Shown piece after piece: positions 6,789-14,677 of a stretch of 40,427 bases of DNA. This DNA is from JBHICC01 sp046759385 (GTDB taxonomy: Bacteria > Pseudomonadota > Gammaproteobacteria > Acidiferrobacterales > SPGG2): the NCBI GenBank assembly GCA_046759385.1, contig JBHICC010000024.1, positions 1-40,427 of the forward strand. The letters run 5' to 3'. The position numbers were made by a program, and so were the translations under genes. The first letter of the stretch is position 1. Every line of letters begins with the position of its first letter. The notes under the pieces are model-generated. The model was not told the origin of the DNA. It searched no databases and saw only the letters and a list, made by a program, of their open reading frames with translations.

Positions 6789-9274
6789 CGGGCAACGTTC
6801 TGCGGTAGGAAAGAAATCGTCTTTGCGATCTCAGGCTGCGGGCCAACCCGCCGGATCGCGGCCCAGGCGCCTTTGTAATAGGGTATCGTGGTCGCTGGAT
6901 CGACGTGATCCGAGACGAGTTCGCCGACCGCGCCACGTGGTTGGCCAAACACCATGAACGTGTGACCCGGCTTTACGGCGTCAGTCACGTACGCCATCGC
7001 GCGCACTTTTCCCATGTCGTTGCTCAGCTCCACCAAATCGCCCGGCGCGATCCCGAGTTTCTTCGCATCCTTGGGGTGCATCTCGATATACGGCATGGGG
7101 TTGTGGTCGTGATAAAAGGCGATGTGCTGATGGTGGTACAAGGTTTGCCAGATGTGATTCGTGCGGCCGTTGTTGACCCAGAACGGGAAGCGCGACCGTT
7201 GCTTGGCCACCTTGGCTGCATAACCCGGCCATGGGCGGGGTGCCGGGATAAAGCGTGCGCGGCCCGAGGGCGTAAAGAACCGGCCGTCCTCGTGCATCCG
7301 TACCGTGCCCACTGGCACACGGTTCACGATCTGCGTTGGTGTCTGGATGCCGTTGTTTCCTAGTTTGCGCAACAGATCGTAGGTGACTCCAGCGTAACCC
7401 TCCATCGGATCGCTGCCATCACCTTTGAACTGATAACGCGCGTGAATGAATACGTCCTCACCAGTTTCCCAATCGTAGTCGAGGAACTTGTTCGCCATTA
7501 GCGGATTGCGGTCTTCTAAATAAAGCTCACGCATTCGACGCGCAAAACGGGCCATGATCGCCCAGTCCGGGACAGCCTTGCCGGGCGGATCCATGAAACG
7601 CGGGTATAGTCGCAGTCGCCGTTCGCCATTGATGGATGTCAGATTCATCTCGCCCCATTGCGCGGCCGGTAGTATCACGTGGGCGTGCTGCGCCGTCGCG
7701 GTCATGTAGATGTCTTGTACCTGCAGGAACATGCCGCCCTGCTTGAGCGCCTCAACGATCTGTACTACCCGTTCGCCGACAGGCTGCCCCTGTGTTCGCT
7801 CGAGCGCGGCGCGCACCGGTGCCCCGCGCTCTCGTAAAGCGGTTTCCAATGCTTCGGCTCGCAAGGTGGTCAGCACCGGATTGCAGCCACCGACCCAGTA
7901 GCACTTCACCTCGCCGCGCCGCACGGCTTCATCGACATTCAGCGCGGGTCGGCCACCGGGATACGGTGGACGCACGTACGCCTCTTGGTGACCGCCTAAC
8001 CGGCTGATCCCGGTTCCGGGTTTGCCAACGTTACCCGTCAACAAGCCGAGGCCGACAATGGCAGCAATATTCTCGTAGTTCTTAAACCCCCATATCAGGC
8101 CCTTCTCGTAGTGTAGGAGCGTGCGCCGACGCATCGCGTCGACTTTCGGCGCCGCTATCCACTCTGCTGCTTGATAGATCTGCGCGGCGGGCACACCGGC
8201 AATACCAGCCGCTTCTTTCACCACTGCTTCCACCGGGCGATCTACCGCCAAGGTGGAACGTTGATACGCCTCAAATGTCTGCCATTCCACGTTTTCACGA
8301 ATAAACCCGACATCATGCCAGTGCTGTTCCAATACGACTCGTGCAATCGCATTGAGCAAGGCAATATCGGTGCCGGGCTCGATTTGCAGATGCAGTACGT
8401 TCTCCGCACTTGCCGCCGCTTCTGCTGTGGCGACGGTCATAGTCTTTCGCGGGTCGACGATGATCATTTTCCCACGCTCAACGGGCTCCGAGCCAAAGGT
8501 TTCACGCTTGCGTTGAAGCGTCGCCCCAGTCAGATTCGGAATCATGTGAGCAAGATAGTAGTTCGTTTGAGTTTCGTAGGGGTTGGCCCCAACAATGAGA
8601 ATCGTGTCAGCCAGCTGTGCATCGATGTAGGCATTCGTTAACGCGACTAGTCCTGCATCACCGGCGGCGTGGATCTCACTGTTATAGGCAGGACGATTGT
8701 GGATTGAAGCGGTGCGAGTACCGATACTCGAGAAAAAAAAACGCCCTATCGCCCAATTGTTTTCGAAGCCACCACCGCCACCCCCGTGATCAAAGAACTT
8801 CATACCCACGGCGTCGGGACCCCAGCGATCAATGACGGCCTTAACAACCCGCGCACCGAGATCGACGGCCTCCGCCCAAGTCGTGCCCGCGTGTCTGCCG
8901 CCGGATGCGACAAGTGGCGTCGCTAGTCGCGCTTTGGTTGGCCGGTCCGGTGCATAGAGCGTTTGTGCCAGACCTCCGCCGCGTACTGAGGAGAGCCCTT
9001 TGTTCACACTGCAAGTCTTATCGGAGATGATGACGACGTTGTGCTGGCGGCCGTCGCGCTCGGTCACGACCGAATGCATGGCAGTGGAGATCCAATCGCC
9101 TAGTGGCGGTAGTTGGCGTCGAAAATCAACGTTGAGCGCGTTGCCTGACGGCGCAGGGTCGCCGTCACGGCCAATGGGCCATTTAAATACCCGATAGCCG
9201 CATCCCACGATGCAGAACTGGCAAACCGTATTGAAGTGCTGAGCGTCCGGGGGCGGTAGCGGCACACGGGCCAT
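6785..9274 (-). CDS. aioA: Arsenite oxidase large (molybdopterin) subunit AioA
   Basis: An 829-residue DMSO-reductase-superfamily molybdoenzyme that oxidises arsenite to arsenate. The N-terminal CQFCIVGC block (Cys18, Cys21, Cys25) binds a [3Fe-4S] cluster, as in the Alcaligenes enzyme. The residues known to contact arsenite are all visible: His in FFDHGG, Glu in GGFENNW, and Arg plus His in ISRLGGHQEAY. The block LPAAQWGEMNLTSINGERR and the C-terminal HHQHIAFYHDHNPMPYIEM cofactor region also match the family. There is no signal peptide; AioA is exported with Tat-targeted AioB. I chose ATG 9274, one base after the aioB stop; a TTG at 9295 would add seven residues. Iodate reductase IdrA is the closest alternative, but no IdrP cytochrome peroxidases are nearby. 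The stop overlaps the pentapeptide-repeat start. Confidence 0.93.
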   Translation of the reverse strand: MARVPLPPPDAQHFNTVCQFCIVGCGYRVFKWPIGRDGDPAPSGNALNVDFRRQLPPLGDWISTAMHSVVTERDGRQHNVVIISDKTCSVNKGLSSVRGGGLAQTLYAPDRPTKARLATPLVASGGRHAGTTWAEAVDLGARVVKAVIDRWGPDAVGMKFFDHGGGGGGFENNWAIGRFFFSSIGTRTASIHNRPAYNSEIHAAGDAGLVALTNAYIDAQLADTILIVGANPYETQTNYYLAHMIPNLTGATLQRKRETFGSEPVERGKMIIVDPRKTMTVATAEAAASAENVLHLQIEPGTDIALLNAIARVVLEQHWHDVGFIRENVEWQTFEAYQRSTLAVDRPVEAVVKEAAGIAGVPAAQIYQAAEWIAAPKVDAMRRRTLLHYEKGLIWGFKNYENIAAIVGLGLLTGNVGKPGTGISRLGGHQEAYVRPPYPGGRPALNVDEAVRRGEVKCYWVGGCNPVLTTLRAEALETALRERGAPVRAALERTQGQPVGERVVQIVEALKQGGMFLQVQDIYMTATAQHAHVILPAAQWGEMNLTSINGERRLRLYPRFMDPPGKAVPDWAIMARFARRMRELYLEDRNPLMANKFLDYDWETGEDVFIHARYQFKGDGSDPMEGYAGVTYDLLRKLGNNGIQTPTQIVNRVPVGTVRMHEDGRFFTPSGRARFIPAPRPWPGYAAKVAKQRSRFPFWVNNGRTNHIWQTLYHHQHIAFYHDHNPMPYIEMHPKDAKKLGIAPGDLVELSNDMGKVRAMAYVTDAVKPGHTFMVFGQPRGAVGELVSDHVDPATTIPYYKGAWAAIRRVGPQPEIAKTISFLPQNVAR

Positions 9275-9275
9275 A

Positions 9276-9782
9276 CTATTGCCCAGCCCGGACAATATTG
9301 GTGTAGCGGCCGTATATCAGCCCAGTCACGCCGAAGGCCTGTACGATGCCATTATTAACGCGAAGATGAACCTGAGGCAGCGATTGGCTCGCCTGGCCAA
9401 TCACTAACGTACCCGCCTTCGCCGGGTCGAATGTACTCCAGTGGCAAGGACAGATGAACATTTTTCGTTCGGGTTTGTAGCCAAGTGGACAACCTTTGTG
9501 TGTGCACAAAGATGAGTAGGCAACGATCTCACTGTTGGGCCCAATTCCGCCAAGCCCCGATTCGCCCAAACGAACCAAAACGGCAGGCGAGTGGCGATCC
9601 GGGTAACTGAAATTAATGACTGTGCCCCGCTTAATCGTTGACAGTGGCGCCACATCAATTACCGGGTACACGTTGCCGGTCGTGCTCGCAGAGGCAACCG
9701 ACGGTCGCAGCAGTACATGACCGACAACCATGCCGGCGACACCGGAACAGCCTACTTTGATAAAATCACGGCGATTCAGCAT
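9276..9782 (-). CDS. aioB: Arsenite oxidase small Rieske subunit AioB
   Basis: A 168-residue Rieske [2Fe-2S] protein with a twin-arginine signal, NRRDFIKVG at residues 3-11, followed by a hydrophobic segment. This signal exports the folded AioAB complex to the periplasm. Cluster ligands are Cys93 and His95 in CTHKGC and Cys111 and His114 in CPCHWS. Cys98 and Cys113 are placed to form the disulfide typical of high-potential Rieske domains. AioB passes electrons from the [3Fe-4S] cluster of AioA to a periplasmic acceptor, usually cytochrome c or azurin; neither acceptor is encoded nearby. It lies 15 bp after the small ferredoxin gene and ends one base before aioA, the usual aioBA order. The start ATG has a GGCGAGG-like ribosome site. 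Confidence 0.94.
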   Translation of the reverse strand: MLNRRDFIKVGCSGVAGMVVGHVLLRPSVASASTTGNVYPVIDVAPLSTIKRGTVINFSYPDRHSPAVLVRLGESGLGGIGPNSEIVAYSSLCTHKGCPLGYKPERKMFICPCHWSTFDPAKAGTLVIGQASQSLPQVHLRVNNGIVQAFGVTGLIYGRYTNIVRAGQ

Positions 9783-9797
9783 TGAGCACCTCGCCCT

Positions 9798-10139
9798 TCA
9801 CTCGTTGACTGCGACGTACACGCCGTCATCTCGTACCTCGATAGGAAATGTCGCGACACTTTCCTCGTAACCATCACACTTGCCAGTCAAAGGATGGTAT
9901 TCCCTACCGTGCCAAGGGCAGATTAGTACACCATACTCGATCTCACCCTGCCCAAGCGGTCCGCCCATGTGCGGGCATGTATTATCGAGCGCGCCATACT
10001 TGCCCTCGAAATACGTTAGCGCAATCGGCCGCTTTCCAGCCATGACGGTCTTGACTGACCCATCTGTTAGCTCGTTAAGGTCTGCGACTCGATGCCAGAC
10101 AGTAGCGCCGCCCGCATCATTGGAATCGTCAGAACTCAT
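9798..10139 (-). CDS. Cytosolic Rieske-type [2Fe-2S] ferredoxin
   Basis: A 113-residue soluble Rieske domain with ligands Cys55 and His57 in TCPHMGG and Cys74 and His77 in CPWHGREY. It lacks both a signal peptide and the extra cysteine pair seen in AioB, so it resembles the ferredoxins of ring-hydroxylating dioxygenases and the NirD subunit. I chose ATG 10139 because a GGGGAGG site precedes it; the longer frame to 10172 has no such site. It lies only 15 bp upstream of aioB and should be cotranscribed with aioBA. A low-potential cytosolic ferredoxin has no known part in periplasmic arsenite oxidation, so its role here is open. It could serve another enzyme or an assembly step. Confidence 0.88.
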   Translation of the reverse strand: MSSDDSNDAGGATVWHRVADLNELTDGSVKTVMAGKRPIALTYFEGKYGALDNTCPHMGGPLGQGEIEYGVLICPWHGREYHPLTGKCDGYEESVATFPIEVRDDGVYVAVNE

Positions 10140-10193
10140 AGCACTGCCTCCCCGATGCCGCCGATAGAACACGGCGCACGTTACAAGACTTGC

Positions 10194-10223
10194 ATATTAT
10201 CTAAGTTGCCGAGATTAAGTGAA
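10194..10223 (-). promoter_or_regulatory. Candidate sigma70 promoter for the ferredoxin-aioBA operon
   Basis: On the minus strand a TTCACT box (10223-10218) is separated by 18 bases from TAATAT (10199-10194), about 55 bases upstream of the ferredoxin start. The -10 box is good and the -35 box is moderate. I saw no clear sigma54 GG-N10-GC element like the one used by some aioBA operons. Confidence 0.3.
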
Positions 10224-10430
10224 GGCCAGCATGTGTTTCCACAGACCAAGTGTGGTTGCTTCGGCAGATGTCCAAAATCGCGCCTAGGTCTACGAGAACG
10301 GCTAAAGCTGCTCTGCGGGTACGAACCATTCAGGATCAACATAGCAGTGGCAAGTTGTGCACGAGAACGCCCAAAGCAGTTCGCCGGAAAACCGTGGTTG
10401 ATTGCGTTAGAGATCGAGGTAGCGATCGAT

Positions 10431-11006
10431 TTACTCTGACCACTCGAAGTACAGATTGCAGTCGTGAAAATCGTTCAGATCTTCCTCGGAACTGGAGAGA
10501 ACGGCGAAACCGTGCCCGCTGGACGACTCCTGCCATTGCTTTTGCAGTATCGTCCGATTGCCAACGAAGTAATCCTTTATGGCATGACAACAGACCACAT
10601 AGAGTACGCCGCCTTTTATAGTCGTACCGTCCCACGGACCGAGCCGCGTCGCCATGGGCCGGCCAGTCTTCCACAATAATTCAGCGTTGAAGCTTTCAGG
10701 GTCGAGTGAATCCAGCACGAAGGCGCGCTGAACTTTCCAGGCATGCGAACGCCCCAACACCCGCACATCTTTGTCCGGCATAACGCACATCACTGCGTGC
10801 TTGTTATCCCCGCGGACGTTTAGTTTGCCGTAGAACTCGTCGCTCGCTTGCACTGGGTAACAACCGTAGATGCTGGGGTCGCCCGCCTTTTGACCGTCGA
10901 TCAGCTTATTGATCTCGCTCTCTGACAAGTACGTGGGCGGCACCCACTGCATGTCCTTTAGTTCCTCATGATGAAACTCCGGGAGCGGGAATCTTTTGGC
11001 CCACAT
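10431..11006 (-). CDS. Unknown protein, 191 residues, upstream of the aio operon
   Basis: I do not recognise this protein. It is 191 residues long and soluble, with no signal peptide or membrane segment, and is rich in aromatic residues and tryptophan (KDMQWVPPTY, RSHAWKVQRAF, LLWKTGRPMA, NLYFEWSE). Cysteines are scattered, including a CC pair in LYVVCCHAIKDY. The start ATG 11006 follows a strong GGAGGAG site nine bases upstream; the longer frame to 11027 would place this site inside the coding sequence. Codon use looks like that of its neighbours. It is on the same strand as the aio genes but separated from them by 291 bp with a possible promoter, so it may be its own transcript. Its role in arsenite metabolism is only suggested by position. 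Confidence 0.8.
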   Translation of the reverse strand: MWAKRFPLPEFHHEELKDMQWVPPTYLSESEINKLIDGQKAGDPSIYGCYPVQASDEFYGKLNVRGDNKHAVMCVMPDKDVRVLGRSHAWKVQRAFVLDSLDPESFNAELLWKTGRPMATRLGPWDGTTIKGGVLYVVCCHAIKDYFVGNRTILQKQWQESSSGHGFAVLSSSEEDLNDFHDCNLYFEWSE

Positions 11007-11396
11007 GGCGTGTTTCTCCTCCAGCAAAGATTCGGTTGGGTGCTTTCTTATTGCGTTGTTACGGCGCTACTGCAATCCGGCATCGCATTTTAGCAACGCC
11101 CCTAGTTTGCGCAAACAAAGCGGCGGCGAACGCGAATGTAATGCCTATAGAAAGATGTGATGGCAATGCACATGGTAGGGCGTTCCCGACGTCTGAGCAT
11201 TGGACGGACGATGGGAACGGGCCGCATCTGAACGCGGTGGGCGTGCCGACTACCCACATCAAGTAACTAGATAGGCGGCTGGGGACGCCCTCAACTGTAA
11301 GCGGGTCATACGATAGAGCGCCTATGATCCGACGACCTGGACTTGCCATTTATATAAACATATGTTTATATGTTTAATAGAGCACGATTTGCTTTC
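11007..11396. other. Divergent intergenic region between the unknown gene and the SahR-like regulator
   Basis: About 390 bases without a convincing gene. Short frames on both strands have no ribosome site and no family resemblance. The right end carries the 20-bp perfect palindrome that overlaps the regulator's promoter region; the left end carries the ribosome site of the minus-strand gene. Confidence 0.7.
11352..11371. promoter_or_regulatory. 20-bp perfect palindrome, candidate operator of the SahR-like regulator
   Basis: The sequence ATATAAACATATGTTTATAT is a perfect inverted repeat ending 25 bases before the chosen start codon of the ArsR-type regulator. TTGCCA at 11343-11348 could be a -35 box, which would put the palindrome over the promoter. 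ArsR-family dimers bind AT-rich palindromes of this kind, so autoregulation is likely. Confidence 0.6.
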
Positions 11397-12377
11397 ATGG
11401 ACATATTATTGACTGCGCTAAGGGCGGCCGGCGAGCCAACGCGACTTCGTTTGCTGGCGATCCTCGGTCGCGCCGAGCTGACCGTATCGGAGCTAACACG
11501 CGTGCTCGGGCAAAGCCAACCGCGTGTTAGTCGTCACTTGCGATTGTTATGCGACGCAGGCTTGCTAGATCGGTCAAAAGAGGGCGCCTGGGTCTTCTAC
11601 CGGCTGGCCGACCGGGGCCAGGGGGCTCAGCTCGCGCAAGCGTTGCTCGGGCTGATGCCAGAAGACAACCCGCAGGTAGCGCGCGATCTGCTGCGCGTCG
11701 AAGCGATAAAGCAAGAGCATGCCGAAACGGCGTCGGAGTACTTCCGCAAGAACGCACCGCGGTGGGATGCGATCCGATCGCTATATGTCGCAGAGTCCGA
11801 TGTCGAGCAAGCGATGCTCGAAGCGGCTGGAGATGGGCCCATCGAGCAGCTGCTCGACCTTGGGACTGGTACCGGGCGTGTTCTGCAGGTGTTCGGCGGC
11901 AAAATCCGGCGCGGCTTGGGGATTGACTGCAGTCGGGAGATGCTGGTCGTAGCCCGCGCCAATCTCGAGGCCGCGAACCTTTCTCATTGCCAAGTTCGAC
12001 ACGGCGACATCTACAACTTGCCGGTCCCGACTGGTTCGGTCGACGTGGCGATCATCCATCATGTGCTTCATTTTCTTGATGACCCCGCGGATGCGGTCGC
12101 GGAAGCGGTTCGGACTTTGCACCCGGGCGGGCGGTTGTTGATTGTCGACTTCGCGCCCCATGCGCTCGAGTTCTTGCGAAACGAATATGCACATCGCCGT
12201 CTCGGCTTTGCCGATGAGGAGGTCATGCGCTGGTGTGAATCAGTCGGGATGATCGACGTGTGTGTCCGGCATCTGACAGCGTCGAGTGAGCATAATAATG
12301 ACATACTTACTGTGTCACTGTGGTCGAGCGTGCAACACCGAGACGCACCATCGCACCGTCGCCTGGCAGTTGCCTGA
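11397..12377 (+). CDS. ArsR-type regulator fused to SAM-methyltransferase domain (SahR-like)
   Basis: A 326-residue fusion. Residues 1-85 form an ArsR winged helix-turn-helix (LRAAGEPTRLRLLAILG and TVSELTRVLGQSQPRVSRHL). Residues about 120-310 form a class I SAM-binding fold with motif I LDLGTGTGRVL at 153-163. The metal-binding ELCVCDL box of arsenic-sensing ArsR proteins is replaced by ELTVSEL, so arsenite is unlikely to be its signal. Proteins of this build include SahR, which senses S-adenosylhomocysteine and controls the methionine cycle; that fits the homocysteine methyltransferase and MetF genes directly downstream. I chose ATG 11397, where the conserved domain begins, over ATG 11370, which lies inside the palindrome. 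The fused domain may be a ligand sensor rather than an active enzyme. Confidence 0.88.
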   Translation: MDILLTALRAAGEPTRLRLLAILGRAELTVSELTRVLGQSQPRVSRHLRLLCDAGLLDRSKEGAWVFYRLADRGQGAQLAQALLGLMPEDNPQVARDLLRVEAIKQEHAETASEYFRKNAPRWDAIRSLYVAESDVEQAMLEAAGDGPIEQLLDLGTGTGRVLQVFGGKIRRGLGIDCSREMLVVARANLEAANLSHCQVRHGDIYNLPVPTGSVDVAIIHHVLHFLDDPADAVAEAVRTLHPGGRLLIVDFAPHALEFLRNEYAHRRLGFADEEVMRWCESVGMIDVCVRHLTASSEHNNDILTVSLWSSVQHRDAPSHRRLAVA

Positions 12378-12406
12378 GGGAACAGAACGAAATTTGGAGA
12401 GCAGTC

Positions 12407-13408
12407 ATGTCAAACCTACTTGAAGAGTTACTGAGTCAAAAAGAAGTCGTTGTCGCCGACGGTGCTATGGGGACAAATTTGTTCGAACTCGGGTTGGCAA
12501 ATGGCGCCGCCGGGGAACTTTGGTGCGTTGATTATCCAGATCGTGTTCGATCGGTTCACCAGGGCTTCGTTGAGGCGGGCGCGGACATCATACTAACGAA
12601 CAGTTTTAGCGCTAATCGTTATCGTTTCAAATTGCATCGGATCGAGGATCGCGTTCGAGAGATCAATACTGCCGCGGCCAGGGTTGCGCGTGAAATCGCC
12701 GATGCCGCCGGAAGACCCGTTGTCGTCGCCGGCTCCATGGGACCGACTGGTGATATATTGGAGCCGCTCGGTGAGCGCACAGCACAGGAAGCCGAGGACG
12801 CGTTCGCAGAACAAGCGCAGGCCCTGAAGGAAGGCGGGGTAGACGTGGCATGGATCGAGACGATGTTCGCCCATGATGAGTTGGCCGCCGCCGTGAAAGC
12901 CGCTCAGCGAGTTGGGTTGCCCTATGTTGCAACCATGACGTTCGATACGGGCGGTCGTACGATGATGGGGGTCAAACCTCACGATGCCATCGAACTCACG
13001 AAGGATTTCACGTCCAGACCGGTTGCTTTCGGTGCCAATTGTGGCGTCGGGCCCGCGCAGCTGCTTGACTCTGTTGTCGGTCTCGGGAAAGGCGCGTCGA
13101 ATGGTACGGTCGTCGTCGCCAAGAGTAACTGCGGGATCCCCCAAATTGGCGAAGGCGGGAAGATCGAGTATAGCGGTACACCGCAGATCATGGCCGATTA
13201 TGCGTGCTTGGCCCGCGACGCCGGTGCGCGAATCATCGGCGGGTGCTGCGGGACCACGCCAGCGCACCTTAAGGTCATGGTCGAAGCGCTCAAAACGCGT
13301 CCTAAGGAGTCACCGCCATCATACGAAGTGATCGAACGTTTGCTGGGTCCCATTAAGATCACCGTGGACATCAAGCCAGCGGTGGCAGTGCAAGCAAGCC
13401 CAAGCTAG
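12407..13408 (+). CDS. Zinc-dependent homocysteine S-methyltransferase (MetH N-terminal domain type)
   Basis: A 333-residue stand-alone homocysteine-binding TIM barrel, which makes methionine by transferring a methyl group to zinc-activated homocysteine. The zinc triad is visible as Cys212 in ANCGVGP and Cys280-Cys281 in GGCCGTTP. The start region VVVADGAMGTNLFE and the block TNSFSANRYRF are also typical. It lacks the pterin, B12 and reactivation domains of full MetH, so the methyl donor must come from another protein or from a small molecule such as betaine. I chose ATG 12407 with a TTGGAGAG site; the longer frame overlaps the regulator. It lies 29 bp after the SahR-like gene. The corrinoid protein encoded downstream could be its donor, giving a split methionine synthase; this is inference. 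Confidence 0.9.
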   Translation: MSNLLEELLSQKEVVVADGAMGTNLFELGLANGAAGELWCVDYPDRVRSVHQGFVEAGADIILTNSFSANRYRFKLHRIEDRVREINTAAARVAREIADAAGRPVVVAGSMGPTGDILEPLGERTAQEAEDAFAEQAQALKEGGVDVAWIETMFAHDELAAAVKAAQRVGLPYVATMTFDTGGRTMMGVKPHDAIELTKDFTSRPVAFGANCGVGPAQLLDSVVGLGKGASNGTVVVAKSNCGIPQIGEGGKIEYSGTPQIMADYACLARDAGARIIGGCCGTTPAHLKVMVEALKTRPKESPPSYEVIERLLGPIKITVDIKPAVAVQASPS

Positions 13409-13526
13409 CGGCATCACGCTCGTTACGCCCGACGGCCGATTCGCCTATTGTGGAAGCGAGTGTCAGAATGCACACCTTCGCTGCGTGAACCTCAGCAACC
13501 TGACCCAGTATCGCACGGTCCGTTAG
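13383..13526 (+). other. Open frame without start codon between homocysteine methyltransferase and metF
   Basis: The frame starting at 13383, offset from the upstream gene, stays open past that gene's stop to a TAG at 13524. It has strong C/G preference at third positions and reads GITLVTPDGRFAYCGSECQ and then NAHLRCVNLSNLTQYR. It has no usable ATG or TTG start, and a GTG only late. It may be a frameshifted C-terminal extension, a gene remnant or chance. Confidence 0.2.
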
Positions 13527-13536
13527 GAGCATCGCT

Positions 13537-14478
13537 ATGGACGCCGCATCGCTATATGCTGACCCGAAGAACTGGCCTGTGCTGTCGGCCGAGACTTTCC
13601 CCACCGAGAACTTCCGTCCGATCGATCCGATACTAAAGACAGTGGAGGAACTGCTCCCGCACGACATCCGGATCGTCACCACCACCTGGGGCGCCCTCGG
13701 CAGCACGCGCGGTGGTACGTCCTCTGTATGCCGGATCATCCGCAACCATTTCCAGATTCCAACCGTGGTGCACTTGCCGATCCAGGCCAAGACCAGGCAG
13801 GATATCGAGAGCATCCTTCGCGGCCTTCATTTAGACGGACTGCACAACGTGCTGGCGCTCGGCGGTGATCCCCCCGCTGGCCGGGTCGACTATGTTCCGC
13901 GACAGTTACGTCATGGGTATGCCTCCGACCTCGTCAAGCAGATCGTCCATTTGAACGGCGGTCTGTGGATGGACGGCCACGGGCGCTACACAAAGGTCGG
14001 GGTGAAAACACAATTCGGCATCGGTGTCGCCGGTTTTCCCGAAGTTCACCCCGATGACTACCGTGAGAACCAAGACTTTGAGCTCAACATGCAGCGGAAC
14101 ATAGAGCACCTGAAGATCAAGGTTGATTCAGGTGCGCAGTACATCGTCGAGCAGATGAGCTTCGACGCCGATCTACACTTTCGCTTTGCCGAACTTGCGC
14201 GAGACGCCGGCATCGACGTTCCGATCATTCCCGGGTTGCTCCCATTCGAACGCTACGCACAAGTGGCCCGCTTCGTCGGCGAGGAGTACCGAGTCTCGAT
14301 GCCGGCGAAGCTCGAAGCTGACCTCCAGAACGCGCCGGAAGAAGACCAGAAGCAAATCGCCGAGGATCATATGGCCGGTGTCCTAAAGAAACTTCTCGAT
14401 AGTGGCGTGCCTGGTATCCACTTTTATTGCATGAATAAGTCAGCGCCGACGATCCGTCTGCTTCAGCGTGCCCGATAG
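13537..14478 (+). CDS. metF: Methylenetetrahydrofolate reductase (MetF family)
   Basis: A 313-residue FAD-dependent TIM-barrel protein of the 5,10-methylene-H4folate reductase family. Family features are VTTTWGALGSTRGGT near residues 47-61, the folate and FAD region NVLALGGDPP near 105-114, VAGFPEVHPD near 166-175, QMSFDADLHFRF near 205-216 and IPGLLPFERYAQ near 229-240. It interconverts methylene- and methyl-H4folate. Next to a methyl-H4folate-making corrinoid system it could run in the oxidative direction, as proposed for MetF2 in chloromethane users; otherwise it supplies methyl groups for methionine. The start ATG follows a TTAGGAGC site. It is 128 bp after the homocysteine methyltransferase. 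The family is clear; the direction of the reaction is not. Confidence 0.9.
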   Translation: MDAASLYADPKNWPVLSAETFPTENFRPIDPILKTVEELLPHDIRIVTTTWGALGSTRGGTSSVCRIIRNHFQIPTVVHLPIQAKTRQDIESILRGLHLDGLHNVLALGGDPPAGRVDYVPRQLRHGYASDLVKQIVHLNGGLWMDGHGRYTKVGVKTQFGIGVAGFPEVHPDDYRENQDFELNMQRNIEHLKIKVDSGAQYIVEQMSFDADLHFRFAELARDAGIDVPIIPGLLPFERYAQVARFVGEEYRVSMPAKLEADLQNAPEEDQKQIAEDHMAGVLKKLLDSGVPGIHFYCMNKSAPTIRLLQRAR

Positions 14479-14677
14479 CGATTGGAAAATAATCGAACGG
14501 GTCTGATAGCGACGATTTCTTTAGATACCTGGCATCGAATCGCAATCAGTGCGCGGTCGTGACAGCGTGAATCGGTAATAATTATATGGTGTCGGTCCCA
14601 CGCGTAAAGCATTGCAATAACTACCAGGGTCGGTCCGGTCGCTCGTGTTATTCAGAAACAAACGCGGAGGAGATGTA

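Noticed and set aside
6785..9782. Iodate reductase IdrAB instead of arsenite oxidase
   Set aside because: The four residues known to contact arsenite in AioA are visible and no IdrP1/IdrP2 cytochrome peroxidase genes are nearby. A phylogeny would be needed to exclude it fully.
10173..10430. Short plus-strand frames across the gap before the ferredoxin gene
   Set aside because: Composition is unlike the neighbours and they overlap the real minus-strand gene; no recognisable domain.
11036..11349. Short frames on both strands in the regulator's upstream region
   Set aside because: No ribosome sites, no family resemblance, and one of them covers the likely operator region.
11397..12377. Reading the ArsR-type gene as an arsenic sensor for the aio genes
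   Set aside because: The metal-binding cysteine box is absent, a SAM-binding domain is fused, and the gene points into methionine-cycle genes, so arsenite control is not supported.
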